The position numbers and the translations under genes are program-made. The notes beneath the pieces are model-generated. The model searched no databases and was not told the origin of the DNA. It saw nothing but the letters and a program-made list of their open reading frames with translations. From IMG/VR virus record IMGVR_UViG_3300032053_000164, positions 1 to 42,226 of that record: a DNA stretch of 42,226 bases; one strand, written 5' to 3'. This DNA comes from a virus. Shown one piece after another: positions 17,438 to 23,997 of this stretch; the stretch's first letter is position 1, and each line of letters opens with the position of its first letter.

Positions 17438-17605
17438 AGTCGCTTGTGTAAGACTTGTTCTTATCTCCCTGTGGCGATGTTTCGCAAGACTTTAACTCAC
17501 TCCGAGTTGATGAATATAAGTGGCAGGGGCTTTCAACTATTCGAAACTGGTCAAGTTGTTAGCTGAAAAGTGTTATAAAGAATTTTATAACACTTTTTCA
17601 TTTTT
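17438..17605 (+). ncRNA. Candidate structured non-coding RNA (about 165 nt)
   Basis: No convincing ORF lies between nrdJ and 17917. The stretch has its own promoter and terminator and several possible helices: GCGA-TGTT-TCGC (17474-17485), AACTC-ACTCC-GAGTT (17494-17508) and CAACT/AGTTG (17534-17538 with 17554-17558). TCCCTG (17466-17471) pairs with CAGGGG (17524-17529) to enclose the first two hairpins. CTTAT (17460-17464) can pair with ATAAG (17516-17520), which would make a pseudoknot. I do not match it to a known RNA family. tRNA, tmRNA and 6S features were looked for and not seen. Function unknown. Confidence 0.55.
17566..17605 (+). terminator. Strong intrinsic terminator
   Basis: A perfect 14-base-pair stem (17566-17579 with 17584-17597) has a GAAT loop. 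The right arm ends in a T-run, followed by CA and TTTTT (17601-17605). The complementary A-run on the left arm means it may also work for leftward transcription. It closes the ncRNA unit and would also stop read-through from nrdJ. Confidence 0.85.
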
Positions 17606-17713
17606 AGAAATTAGAAACTAAAAAGAGAATTAAAACTGTTGGTTGGTTAGCTTAAAACGTGGCATGGGACCAATGGTGGTTAATGACTGCTGGGACACAG
17701 ATTGACAACGGGC

Positions 17714-17722
17714 TGTGGATAA
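17714..17722 (+). other. Consensus DnaA box in non-coding region
   Basis: TGTGGATAA is the exact reverse complement of the TTATCCACA DnaA box. It lies in the non-coding gap about 70 bases after an AT-rich stretch (about 17590-17640). A single 9-base match is weak alone, since the same 9-mer also occurs at 2804-2812 inside a coding gene. Its position beside structured, AT-rich, non-coding DNA at the end of the replication operon makes a replication origin possible. Confidence 0.35.
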
Positions 17723-17800
17723 AAGGTTAGAATGGTTGGGAGTGACATAGTTTCAAACGCTCATAGCTGACAAAGGCACAAAGGCTTCCTTGAGTAATGA

Positions 17801-17852
17801 TTCGCTTAGTCTGATAAAACTAGTAGTTAACGCCAAGACTCAGATAAGCGAG
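17801..17852 (+). other. Long hairpin upstream of gene at 17917
   Basis: CGCTTA and TCTGA (17803-17814, one bulged G) pair with TCAGATAAGCG (17840-17850), giving 11 pairs. Two more pairs are possible outside, and an inner inverted repeat AACTA-G-TAGTT lies in the loop. It could be an origin structure, a second RNA, or a leader element for the 17917 gene. The rest of 17611-17800 holds no ORF or element I can support beyond the DnaA box. Confidence 0.4.
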
Positions 17853-17916
17853 CATGGTGCCAGGACTTCTAGCCGTTGCATGTCTGAAACATTTAAACAC
17901 AAGAAAGAATAGTAGA

Positions 17917-18174
17917 ATGAACAGTTACAAAGTTGAAGACACGGATGGGGTAACTTACTACGTTGCAGCAGAGACAGTGCTGGAGGTGCTAGAGTTTGTT
18001 GAAAAGTACCTGAGTGACTGTGACTTGGAAGATGCTGTTACTGTCTTAGAGGAATCTGTTGAAGAAGTTGATCCAATGGACGTTACAGGAACAGATGGCG
18101 ACGGAAACTCAGTCTCCATGGCAAACGAGATGAAAGATGGAACATCTGGAATAATCTCTTGCTCCGATTGGTAA
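17917..18174 (+). CDS. Small acidic hypothetical protein
   Basis: An 85-residue, strongly acidic protein. I start it at the ATG preceded by AAGAAAG about 9 bases upstream. An in-frame ATG at 17854 would start inside the hairpin region and gives an unlikely hydrophobic N-terminus. The first half is a compact alpha/beta stretch (YKVEDTDGVTYYVAAETV), and the second is Asp/Glu/Ser-rich and probably disordered, ending CSDW. No family recognised. First gene of the cluster after the non-coding region. Confidence 0.6.
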   Translation: MNSYKVEDTDGVTYYVAAETVLEVLEFVEKYLSDCDLEDAVTVLEESVEEVDPMDVTGTDGDGNSVSMANEMKDGTSGIISCSDW

Positions 18175-18180
18175 CCCAGA

Positions 18181-18375
18181 GTGAGTACAACGCTCGGAGT
18201 TTGTTGGTGTTTAGGCGACTGCAAAGCTTGTTATAGAAACACAGCAGGAAAGTGTTTTTCTTGTGAGAGCAAAGTAACACGAGATTCGAGGAGATTCTTT
18301 GCTGTCGATCAGTGTGTGTTTAGATTGTGCGCCGCTTGTGCTAAAACAATAATTTTCTTCGAAGTGGTAGACTAG
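18181..18375 (+). CDS. Small cysteine-rich zinc-binding protein
   Basis: A 64-residue protein starting with GTG. Cysteines are arranged as CWC-LGDC-KAC, then C-x2-C (CFSC) and a C-terminal C-x2-C (CAAC), enough for two zinc sites. Such treble-clef or zinc-ribbon microproteins usually bind nucleic acid or partner proteins. It ends one base into the next gene's GTG, so translation is coupled. The specific family and role are unknown. Confidence 0.65.
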   Translation: MSTTLGVCWCLGDCKACYRNTAGKCFSCESKVTRDSRRFFAVDQCVFRLCAACAKTIIFFEVVD

Positions 18376-18668
18376 TGCTCGTTAACCCAACTTTTCTTAA
18401 AAAGAAGCTTCAAAACATATACTTGGTTAAAATTTCTACAAACTCCCCTTACGACCTAGACATTTTCTATGTTGCAGAAAGAACCATAGATTATTCTATA
18501 GAGCTTATTAAAAGAATTGTTAATAGCATGCATCCAGAGATTGTTGTGAAGATTCTATCACGCCATCAAGTCGATAGAACGCCAGTTGTATTACGTTGGC
18601 TTAAACGTTTAGAAACCCCTAAAAACTTATTCTATGGGGTTGTCTATGTTGAAAGAAGCTCAGGATAG
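18375..18668 (+). CDS. Hypothetical protein
   Basis: A 97-residue basic protein starting with a GTG that overlaps the stop of the zinc-binding gene by one base. The N-terminus (LKKKLQNIYLVKI) and central helix (IELIKRIVNSMHPEIVVKIL) suggest a mixed alpha/beta fold of the kind seen in small phage early proteins. No motif recognised. Confidence 0.6.
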   Translation: MLVNPTFLKKKLQNIYLVKISTNSPYDLDIFYVAERTIDYSIELIKRIVNSMHPEIVVKILSRHQVDRTPVVLRWLKRLETPKNLFYGVVYVERSSG

Positions 18669-18679
18669 AAGAGAATATT

Positions 18680-18967
18680 ATGTCTCACCCGCTCGTTGTT
18701 CATTGTATGAAAGATCCATATGACGTTTATATTGGACGATGGAATCCAAAAGTTCAAATAAACTCTATCTGGAAGAATCCATTCGTTACCGGCAAAGATG
18801 GAACAAGAGAAGAAGTAATCCAGAAGTTTTGTGACTACCTTGCCACTAGACCTGACTTACTGGAACAGCTCTCTTCTCTCAAGGGAAAAGTTCTCGGTTG
18901 TTGGTGTGGAAGAGATAAAGATTGCCATGGCGACATACTTGCCCAGCTAGCCAACGCAGAACAATGA
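18680..18967 (+). CDS. DUF4326-family protein
   Basis: A 95-residue protein showing the DUF4326 pattern: an N-terminal VVHCMKDPYDVYIGR, then NPFVTGKDGTREEVIQKF, and a C-terminal LKGKVLGCWCGRDKDCHGDIL, in which CWC and CHGD are the conserved core and may bind a metal. The family is common in phages and on bacterial chromosomes, and its function is not established. Its TGA overlaps the ATG of the next gene. Confidence 0.85.
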   Translation: MSHPLVVHCMKDPYDVYIGRWNPKVQINSIWKNPFVTGKDGTREEVIQKFCDYLATRPDLLEQLSSLKGKVLGCWCGRDKDCHGDILAQLANAEQ

Positions 18968-19221
18968 GAGCTAAACCTAGGTTCAGAAAACTTAATGGTT
19001 GGTTCAGAACACACCAAGACTTGAAGCTTGCGATTGAAGATAACCTAGTGTCTTTGTATGTTGGACAGGTTGTTCATGTAAAAGAATATGGTTCAGCTAA
19101 AGCCGAGCTCAACAGTATCGAAAACGTCTTTGACGAAGACCTTAATATCAAACTTAATGCCGCATATCACTTCAGAATCTTGAGTTCGTGGTCTATGTTT
19201 ACTTGCTGGATAAAACATTGA
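18964..19221 (+). CDS. Hypothetical protein, FRK-family paralogue 1
   Basis: An 85-residue protein. The ATG chosen overlaps the preceding stop (ATGA), while an in-frame upstream ATG lies inside DUF4326. The N-terminus MRAKPRFRKLNGW matches the N-termini of the two following genes (MIAILRFRKQDKK and MIAKPWFRKQDQS), which indicates a tandem family. Unlike those two it lacks the C-terminal CxH and CxxC residues. Function unknown. Confidence 0.65.
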   Translation: MRAKPRFRKLNGWFRTHQDLKLAIEDNLVSLYVGQVVHVKEYGSAKAELNSIENVFDEDLNIKLNAAYHFRILSSWSMFTCWIKH

Positions 19222-19484
19222 TAGCAATTCTACGATTCAGAAAACAGGATAAAAAAGAGACTGAGCATGCTGTTGCTGTCCAGAAAGTAAACAAGAGCTT
19301 GGAAGGTCGATTGTGTTATTCGATTGGTGCTAGGTGGGAAAGAACTATTCAACTTAAGTGCAATCACCAACTATTCTTTGATGGAGTAACACTAACACCA
19401 ACAAGAAAACCACCAAGGTTCATGTATGGGTGTAGGTTATGCAAGCTGTCTGTTGAGCTGGATGAGTTATTTTGTGTGGATTAA
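19218..19484 (+). CDS. Zinc-ribbon-like protein, FRK-family paralogue 2
   Basis: An 88-residue protein. I start it at TTG 19218, whose last two bases are shared with the TGA of the previous gene (TTGA). This gives the N-terminus MIAILRFRKQDKK, matching its neighbours. A GTG at 19188 would be an alternative. The C-terminal half carries LKCNHQLF and YGCRLCKL, a CxH...CxxC set suited to one zinc ion, shared with the next paralogue. Role unknown. Confidence 0.65.
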   Translation: MIAILRFRKQDKKETEHAVAVQKVNKSLEGRLCYSIGARWERTIQLKCNHQLFFDGVTLTPTRKPPRFMYGCRLCKLSVELDELFCVD

Positions 19485-19487
19485 CCT

Positions 19488-19763
19488 ATGATTGCAAAGC
19501 CATGGTTTAGAAAACAAGACCAATCAGACTTTGATCAAGTATCTCTTGCTGACCTAGTTGATCGTGATATTGTTGCTAGGATTGAGGTAAGAAATAAACC
19601 AGTTCTAGGAGACTTCTTAGATGTTCGTAACGAGAAGATACGGTTGTTTCTTAAACTTGGATGCAGGCATAGAATGCATCGAACTTCTGTTTATGGTCAT
19701 TATGCACCAGTAGAAGTTTACAAATGCGAGAACTGTGGTTATTCGTTTCTTAGTGTTATTTAA
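19488..19763 (+). CDS. Zinc-ribbon-like protein, FRK-family paralogue 3
   Basis: A 91-residue protein, paralogous to the two upstream genes (N-terminus MIAKPWFRKQDQ). It contains GCRHRMH followed about 20 residues later by YKCENCGYSF, again a CxH...CxxC zinc-binding set. Start ATG lies three bases after the preceding stop. The tandem arrangement and divergence suggest old duplication rather than recent copying. Function unknown. Confidence 0.7.
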   Translation: MIAKPWFRKQDQSDFDQVSLADLVDRDIVARIEVRNKPVLGDFLDVRNEKIRLFLKLGCRHRMHRTSVYGHYAPVEVYKCENCGYSFLSVI

Positions 19764-19768
19764 CATGC

Positions 19769-20389
19769 ATGAGTAATGAATTCCTTCTTGAAGCTAAATC
19801 CTTCACAACCGATCAAGTTATAGAAGAACTTGACAAACTCCCAAACATTCTTGACAAGACCAAGTGGGCAACCAAGCACTTAGTCAAGCTTGGCGCGGGT
19901 GGTACAAGAAACGTGTTTGCGTTGAATGACCGAGAAGTTCTTAAATTAGTTAAAGGGAAGCAAGCAAGGAATCAAAACGAATCAGAAGTTGAGCTGTTCC
20001 AGTGTACCGGTCCAGAGTTCTTTGCTGAAATTACCAGCTGGGACAAGAAAGACTTTGACTGGCTTGTGATGGAACGTGTGGAAGTTGGCGACGCACTTGA
20101 AGTCTCAATAAAAAACATCTTTAAAAGCTACGGAGTGTGGGATTTCACAAACGCTCTCTTGCCTGGTGGAAGTGATGACTATGACCTTAAGCAAAACGTA
20201 AAATCAGAGCATAGACCTTGGCTTGAAGGATTTCTTAAAGTAGTAGAACACTGTCGTGCTCCAACGTCCGATATGATCGAAGACAACTTAGGTGTACGTA
20301 CCAGCACAGGACTTCCGGTGATTATAGACTACGCGGATAGAGACTTGTTTGAGAGTTCCCAGCTTAAGTTAGCAGAATTTCTGTTCTAG
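19769..20389 (+). CDS. Protein-kinase-fold protein (atypical)
   Basis: A 206-residue protein with features of a minimal protein-kinase-like fold. A Gly-rich loop LGAGGTRNVF (about residues 42-51) is followed by a strand with a VLKL lysine (about 57-60), a helix containing ESEVELF (Glu for the salt bridge), a hinge-like WLVMERV, and a catalytic-loop-like DNLG followed by VIIDYAD in place of HRD...DFG. This order of elements matches the atypical kinase-like proteins found in some phages and plasmids. The substrate is unknown, and it could be a pseudokinase. It lies upstream of the secreted protease. Confidence 0.6.
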   Translation: MSNEFLLEAKSFTTDQVIEELDKLPNILDKTKWATKHLVKLGAGGTRNVFALNDREVLKLVKGKQARNQNESEVELFQCTGPEFFAEITSWDKKDFDWLVMERVEVGDALEVSIKNIFKSYGVWDFTNALLPGGSDDYDLKQNVKSEHRPWLEGFLKVVEHCRAPTSDMIEDNLGVRTSTGLPVIIDYADRDLFESSQLKLAEFLF

Positions 20390-20414
20390 GGAACAAAATA
20401 AAGATATTCCCTTC

Positions 20415-20443
20415 CTCTCCTCATTAGTTAAGACTTAGGAGGG
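20415..20443 (+). promoter_or_regulatory. Hairpin masking the ribosome binding site of the protease gene
   Basis: CTCTCCT (20415-20421) can pair over seven positions, one a T-G wobble, with AGGAGGG (20437-20443), which is the Shine-Dalgarno sequence of the GTG start at 20453. A second palindrome AGGGAA-T-TTCCCT covers the bases just after it. In the RNA, either structure would hide the site. This is one of the strongest Shine-Dalgarno sequences in the window, so the pairing may hold back expression. Confidence 0.5.
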
Positions 20444-20452
20444 AATTTCCCT

Positions 20453-21193
20453 GTGAAACACACCCCATGGTTCCTGTTCTTGGTTATGTTGCTGTGTGGC
20501 TGTACTGCCATAACAGTGGTTGCTCCACCACCTCGTCAGTTCATTGACAGTTCTCAGAATGTAAGCCTTGCTGTTGGTTCCACTGTTGCTCTGGTAAAGG
20601 AGTCTAGGATGGGAGTGATGCGTGCTTTCTGTACTGGTTTCTACATAAGCAGAAATCAGATAGCTACAGCTGCTCACTGTTTAGCAACATCGATTCCAGC
20701 TATACCTGCCATGAGAGTTTCTGGAGTTGTTGGAAACAGAGTTTTGTTTCACACCTACTCCCAGTACCGACTTAACAACAACCACAGAACTCCAACTAAC
20801 GAAGCTATTATCACTCACATCTCTGTTGACAACGATGTAGCTCTGCTTTCTACAACACACGCATCTGATAAGTTCTTTACAATCAGTACAGATGTTCCTA
20901 GGGTTGGTTCAACCGTTTATTCGGTTGGAAGTCCTGGTGGCATGCCTTGGATGTTGTCTCAAGGAATAGTGTCTCAGGTTGCTTGGCTTGATACTCACGT
21001 TCCAGAGTTCTTCTACGCTTCTCCTCCAATATTCTTTGGATCATCTGGCGGACCATTGCTTAACAGCAATGGACGAGTTATTGGAATTACAATGGCTGTA
21101 GCTTTCGAACAGTCAACCTTTGGTATCTTCACACCAATTCAGAGATTAGTAAACTTAGTCCCAGCTATAGCGCCACCAACTCCTTCCCACTAA
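20453..21193 (+). CDS. Trypsin-like serine protease, predicted lipoprotein
   Basis: A 246-residue protein with a signal peptide (hydrophobic residues 6-14) ending in a lipobox, LCGC with Cys17, so it should be exported and lipid-anchored. After cleavage comes a chymotrypsin-fold protease with an intact triad: His75 in ATAAHC, Asp128 in DNDVALL and Ser198 in GSSGGP. The spacing and short length resemble DegP-type S1 protease domains, without a PDZ domain. Export places it in the periplasm or at the cell surface rather than in the virion. Possible roles include envelope remodelling, lysis or exclusion of other phages. It starts with GTG after AGGAGGG. Confidence 0.85.
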   Translation: MKHTPWFLFLVMLLCGCTAITVVAPPPRQFIDSSQNVSLAVGSTVALVKESRMGVMRAFCTGFYISRNQIATAAHCLATSIPAIPAMRVSGVVGNRVLFHTYSQYRLNNNHRTPTNEAIITHISVDNDVALLSTTHASDKFFTISTDVPRVGSTVYSVGSPGGMPWMLSQGIVSQVAWLDTHVPEFFYASPPIFFGSSGGPLLNSNGRVIGITMAVAFEQSTFGIFTPIQRLVNLVPAIAPPTPSH

Positions 21194-21228
21194 CATACAC
21201 CACTATCTTCACTCAGTCATAGTTGTTC

Positions 21229-21240
21229 TATTTAACGGTT
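21229..21240 (+). promoter_or_regulatory. Candidate late promoter directly against start codon
   Basis: TATTTA at 21229-21234 lies six bases before the ATG at 21241, inside GTTCTATTTAA, which is repeated exactly before the next gene (21927-21937). There is no Shine-Dalgarno sequence. Confidence 0.45.
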
Positions 21241-21921
21241 ATGACACTCACCTTGACAACGCTTATTCTAGAACACGAAGAATCTCCTGCCGAAAAACTC
21301 TTAGGTAAAGCTGGGATAGAAGACAAGGACTTGCGCAAAAGCTTTCTTAAGTTTGCTGCCGAAACTTCGTATGTGTTTGGGGATGCAGAAAACACAGACT
21401 TTGCCATTATTAAGTTATATCGCTTAGCTTATCAAAAAGACCAAGAAGAATACTTCGAGTCTCTGTTTTCTGACTTACTAACCAGAGCTTATTCGATATA
21501 CGAGCAAGAAGAATCTTTTAACGAACTTAACTCTCTTGAAGACTTAAGAGAGTTCGTTAACACAACTCCCAGAGAACGTTCTAACACGCCACCAATGTTT
21601 TATTGGTCAGATGTAGAGGAGCCAGACAATGAAGTTGTCGTTGGAGGAACAAGCAACGGTCCAACTGTTGTCGAAGTTACAACATCGACAGACACTGTGT
21701 TTATCTACGTTGATTCACAGACAAGAGAAGTTACTTCCGTTAGCGCTGTTAATGTATCTGGAAAGAACACGATTTCCGTTGACGACATTAACAACTATCT
21801 TTCAGATGGCACAGAAGAAGGTTTAAATAAAGCTTTTCGTGCATTTGGAATTACAGATAGTTCTGGTAGACAACTGGCATTTGAGTCGGTGTCTCTCCAA
21901 GGACTTATCTGGGAACAATAA
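21241..21921 (+). CDS. Hypothetical protein, possibly structural
   Basis: A 226-residue acidic protein. I choose ATG 21241, six bases after the TATTTA element. A TTG at 21223 would start inside that element. The N-terminal half is helical (about 15-110). The C-terminal half (about 125-226) is beta-rich, with repeated Val/Thr strands such as VVEVTTSTDTVFIYVDS. The fold and probable late expression are compatible with a virion or assembly protein. No family recognised. Confidence 0.65.
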   Translation: MTLTLTTLILEHEESPAEKLLGKAGIEDKDLRKSFLKFAAETSYVFGDAENTDFAIIKLYRLAYQKDQEEYFESLFSDLLTRAYSIYEQEESFNELNSLEDLREFVNTTPRERSNTPPMFYWSDVEEPDNEVVVGGTSNGPTVVEVTTSTDTVFIYVDSQTREVTSVSAVNVSGKNTISVDDINNYLSDGTEEGLNKAFRAFGITDSSGRQLAFESVSLQGLIWEQ

Positions 21922-21930
21922 AAACAGTTC

Positions 21931-21942
21931 TATTTAATATCC
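21931..21942 (+). promoter_or_regulatory. Candidate late promoter directly against start codon
   Basis: TATTTA at 21931-21936 plus six bases, then ATG 21943. It shares the 11-base GTTCTATTTAA with the site at 21229. No ribosome binding site is present. Confidence 0.45.
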
Positions 21943-23271
21943 ATGAGCAACCATTCTGAACTAAAGCAGTTTATCAGCAAAGCAGTTAAAGAAGCGCTTG
22001 ATCTAGAGACAGAACTTGAAGAAGCAAATGCTATCTCTACCGGCGGAGGTAACCTTACCTCTTCTGGACAGATAGCTGGATATATTGGTCCGCTCGGAGC
22101 ACCTGGTATTGGGTCTAGTAAAAAGCTTCAGAAAGGCTTCTGGAGGACTGATTCAACAAAGAAGGTGAAAACCTCTTCGCCGGAATTGCACAAGCCTAGA
22201 AACGAAAATAGTGAATTCCTAGAGGCAGTTATTAGCAGAGTTACAGAAGCTATTGGACATATGCAAGATCCAGACACTCCAACAGAGAAGCTTCACATGG
22301 TAAAGCTTTTGTGGAGTCCAGAGGAACGTGGCGAAGAAGTTAAGACAGATAGTCCAGCTTTGCACGAAAGCCAAGATATAAATAATGATCTTGAAGAAAA
22401 GTTGGCTCGACAGTACTCAGAGTTGTACGAAGAGTTTCAGACTCTGGATGTTGATGAAACCCTTGAGGGGCTAGAGTACAGAACTCCAATCCACCTAGCT
22501 ATTAAGTTAACACAACCAAACATGGGCTGGGAGCAGGTTATGAAAGAGCTGTACCAAGAAAAAGAACGAATACTTGGTGCAAGTCTTGGAATCAAAGAGT
22601 TTGAAGTATTGGATGTAATCTTAGCTGGAATTAAATCTCTTGATCTAAACCTTCCAGAACCACCAGAAGTACTTATTCCTCCAAAGAAGCTAAAGTTTAC
22701 TGGTGGACTATATGAAGTAGAACGAAGTGATAACGAGCACCATGAGGACATGCGCCAAGAAAACATAAGAGAGTACACCGAGTCTTACAACGAGTTTCAA
22801 ACTATGGATGCCCAAGCAAAAGAGATAGTTAAACTAACTGGCTACCAGCTTCCGCTATACATTACTCTTAAGTTTTCCCAAGGCGATCTAGACTGGCAAG
22901 ATGCCTATGACTTACTTTTAGAAGAAGCAATGAATCTTAACGTTAATAGTAATCGTAGGTGGTCACCATTCCAAATAGTACTTGCGGGGCTTAAGTCCAC
23001 AGGACTAGAGTTACCGCCACCTCCAAGCAAAAAACTAAGAGAAGCAGACCAAGCCAACAAATCTCTGATGAAATCTATGGGCTATGACTACGCGAGCAAA
23101 AGTAACGCAAGGCTTGGTTCGGATACTTTTGTCTATAGCAACGACAAAAACAAGGGAAGGTCCAAGACAATTGCAGCTGCCGTTAACAAGAACTTGGATA
23201 AGACCCGAAAAGATCCACTTCACGATCCAAGCGCTATGGGAATTTCCTTACCAAAGAAACAGCGTGGTTAA
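21943..23271 (+). CDS. Hypothetical protein with internal duplicated domain
   Basis: A 442-residue protein. The N-terminus has a helix (SELKQFISKAVKEAL) and a Gly-rich STGGGNLTSSGQIAGYIGPLG motif, a kind of stretch I associate with phage capsid-assembly proteins. Two copies of a domain of about 95 residues follow (about 147-250 and 265-366). Both contain a Y-x-E-x-Y/F-EFQT segment, a P-L-x-I-x-L-K region, a W-Q/E-helix, and a V/I-LAGLKS/IKS-x-x-L-x-L-P/E-PP ending. The C-terminus is basic. It follows the 21241 gene with 21 bases between, both preceded by TATTTA elements. Probably a late structural or assembly protein, not proven. Confidence 0.65.
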   Translation: MSNHSELKQFISKAVKEALDLETELEEANAISTGGGNLTSSGQIAGYIGPLGAPGIGSSKKLQKGFWRTDSTKKVKTSSPELHKPRNENSEFLEAVISRVTEAIGHMQDPDTPTEKLHMVKLLWSPEERGEEVKTDSPALHESQDINNDLEEKLARQYSELYEEFQTLDVDETLEGLEYRTPIHLAIKLTQPNMGWEQVMKELYQEKERILGASLGIKEFEVLDVILAGIKSLDLNLPEPPEVLIPPKKLKFTGGLYEVERSDNEHHEDMRQENIREYTESYNEFQTMDAQAKEIVKLTGYQLPLYITLKFSQGDLDWQDAYDLLLEEAMNLNVNSNRRWSPFQIVLAGLKSTGLELPPPPSKKLREADQANKSLMKSMGYDYASKSNARLGSDTFVYSNDKNKGRSKTIAAAVNKNLDKTRKDPLHDPSAMGISLPKKQRG

Positions 23272-23346
23272 GAGGATTTAATATAGAATATTCTGTGGTA
23301 TCTTGAGTAAGGCTACCCAAGTGTGATTCCGCCTAGGATAAAACAG

Positions 23347-23997
23347 ATGACAGACAATGACTCGCTAAAGGATTTGGTTGGTAAGAAGTTCAAAGAGCTA
23401 CAAGTACAGTTACCCGGCACTGTGGTTCGTGTTTCCAGTATCAATGGTAGTGGATTTGCTATGACTTGCGATTGGATTCCAACAAGACTCAGTGTTGACT
23501 TGGTTGATGTAGAAGTAAAGTCAACCAAGATTCACAAGCAAATGATTGGTGAACGTGAGTATGAGTGGTCAGAGGCAGAGTACGGAGATAAAGCAGAAGG
23601 TACTGTTGCTGAGTGTCGGTGGGGGATAGTGTTTGCTGGAATCAAGAAGTGGTTTGAAGGTAGTCCTGTAATAAAGAAGAAGCCAGACCACAATGCTATG
23701 ATTAACGGACTTCGCACAGGCGATGTTGTGTTTATTCGTTTAGGTTCTGATTTCTGTAAGAACATGCTAAACCAGACACAAGAACGGTTTGATCCTCTGG
23801 ATTTAAGCTCAAGACTTATTAAGGGTATTGTGGTAAGGGCTGGATTCAACTCTGAGTTTAGGTGCTCTGTGGTTGAGGTTCAGTCGGTTAAGAAAACGGA
23901 CTTAGGTATTCAGTTTTTTACTTACAGTATCTTAGCTGACGAAGTGGAAACTCTACGTATAGTCGATGAAACCACACTCAGTTGGAAAACTAGCTAA
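23347..23997 (+). CDS. Hypothetical protein
   Basis: A 216-residue protein, beta-rich, with no signal peptide or membrane segment. I choose ATG 23347, preceded by AGGA at 8 bases. A GTG at 23323 would add eight residues. It contains short strand-turn units (TVVRVSSINGSGFAMTCDW, then GDVVFIRLGSD), suggesting SH3- or OB-like barrels. The next gene starts 32 bases before its end. No family recognised. Confidence 0.65.
   Translation: MTDNDSLKDLVGKKFKELQVQLPGTVVRVSSINGSGFAMTCDWIPTRLSVDLVDVEVKSTKIHKQMIGEREYEWSEAEYGDKAEGTVAECRWGIVFAGIKKWFEGSPVIKKKPDHNAMINGLRTGDVVFIRLGSDFCKNMLNQTQERFDPLDLSSRLIKGIVVRAGFNSEFRCSVVEVQSVKKTDLGIQFFTYSILADEVETLRIVDETTLSWKTS

Noticed and set aside
17702-17725. TTGACA in the non-coding gap as a promoter
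   Set aside because: The -35 is perfect, but no acceptable -10 lies at 16-18 bases. The nearest AT-rich match, TTAGAA, is at 19.
17393-17916. tRNA, tmRNA or 6S RNA in the large gap
   Set aside because: No T-loop with flanking stem, acceptor pairing or CCA-type end was found on either strand, and the RNA lacks the long closed stem of 6S RNA.
19482-19487. TAACCT as a fourth class 2 promoter
   Set aside because: No TTGAT or TAATAT lies at the required distance, and the site overlaps the end of a gene. The same applies to the match near 31973.
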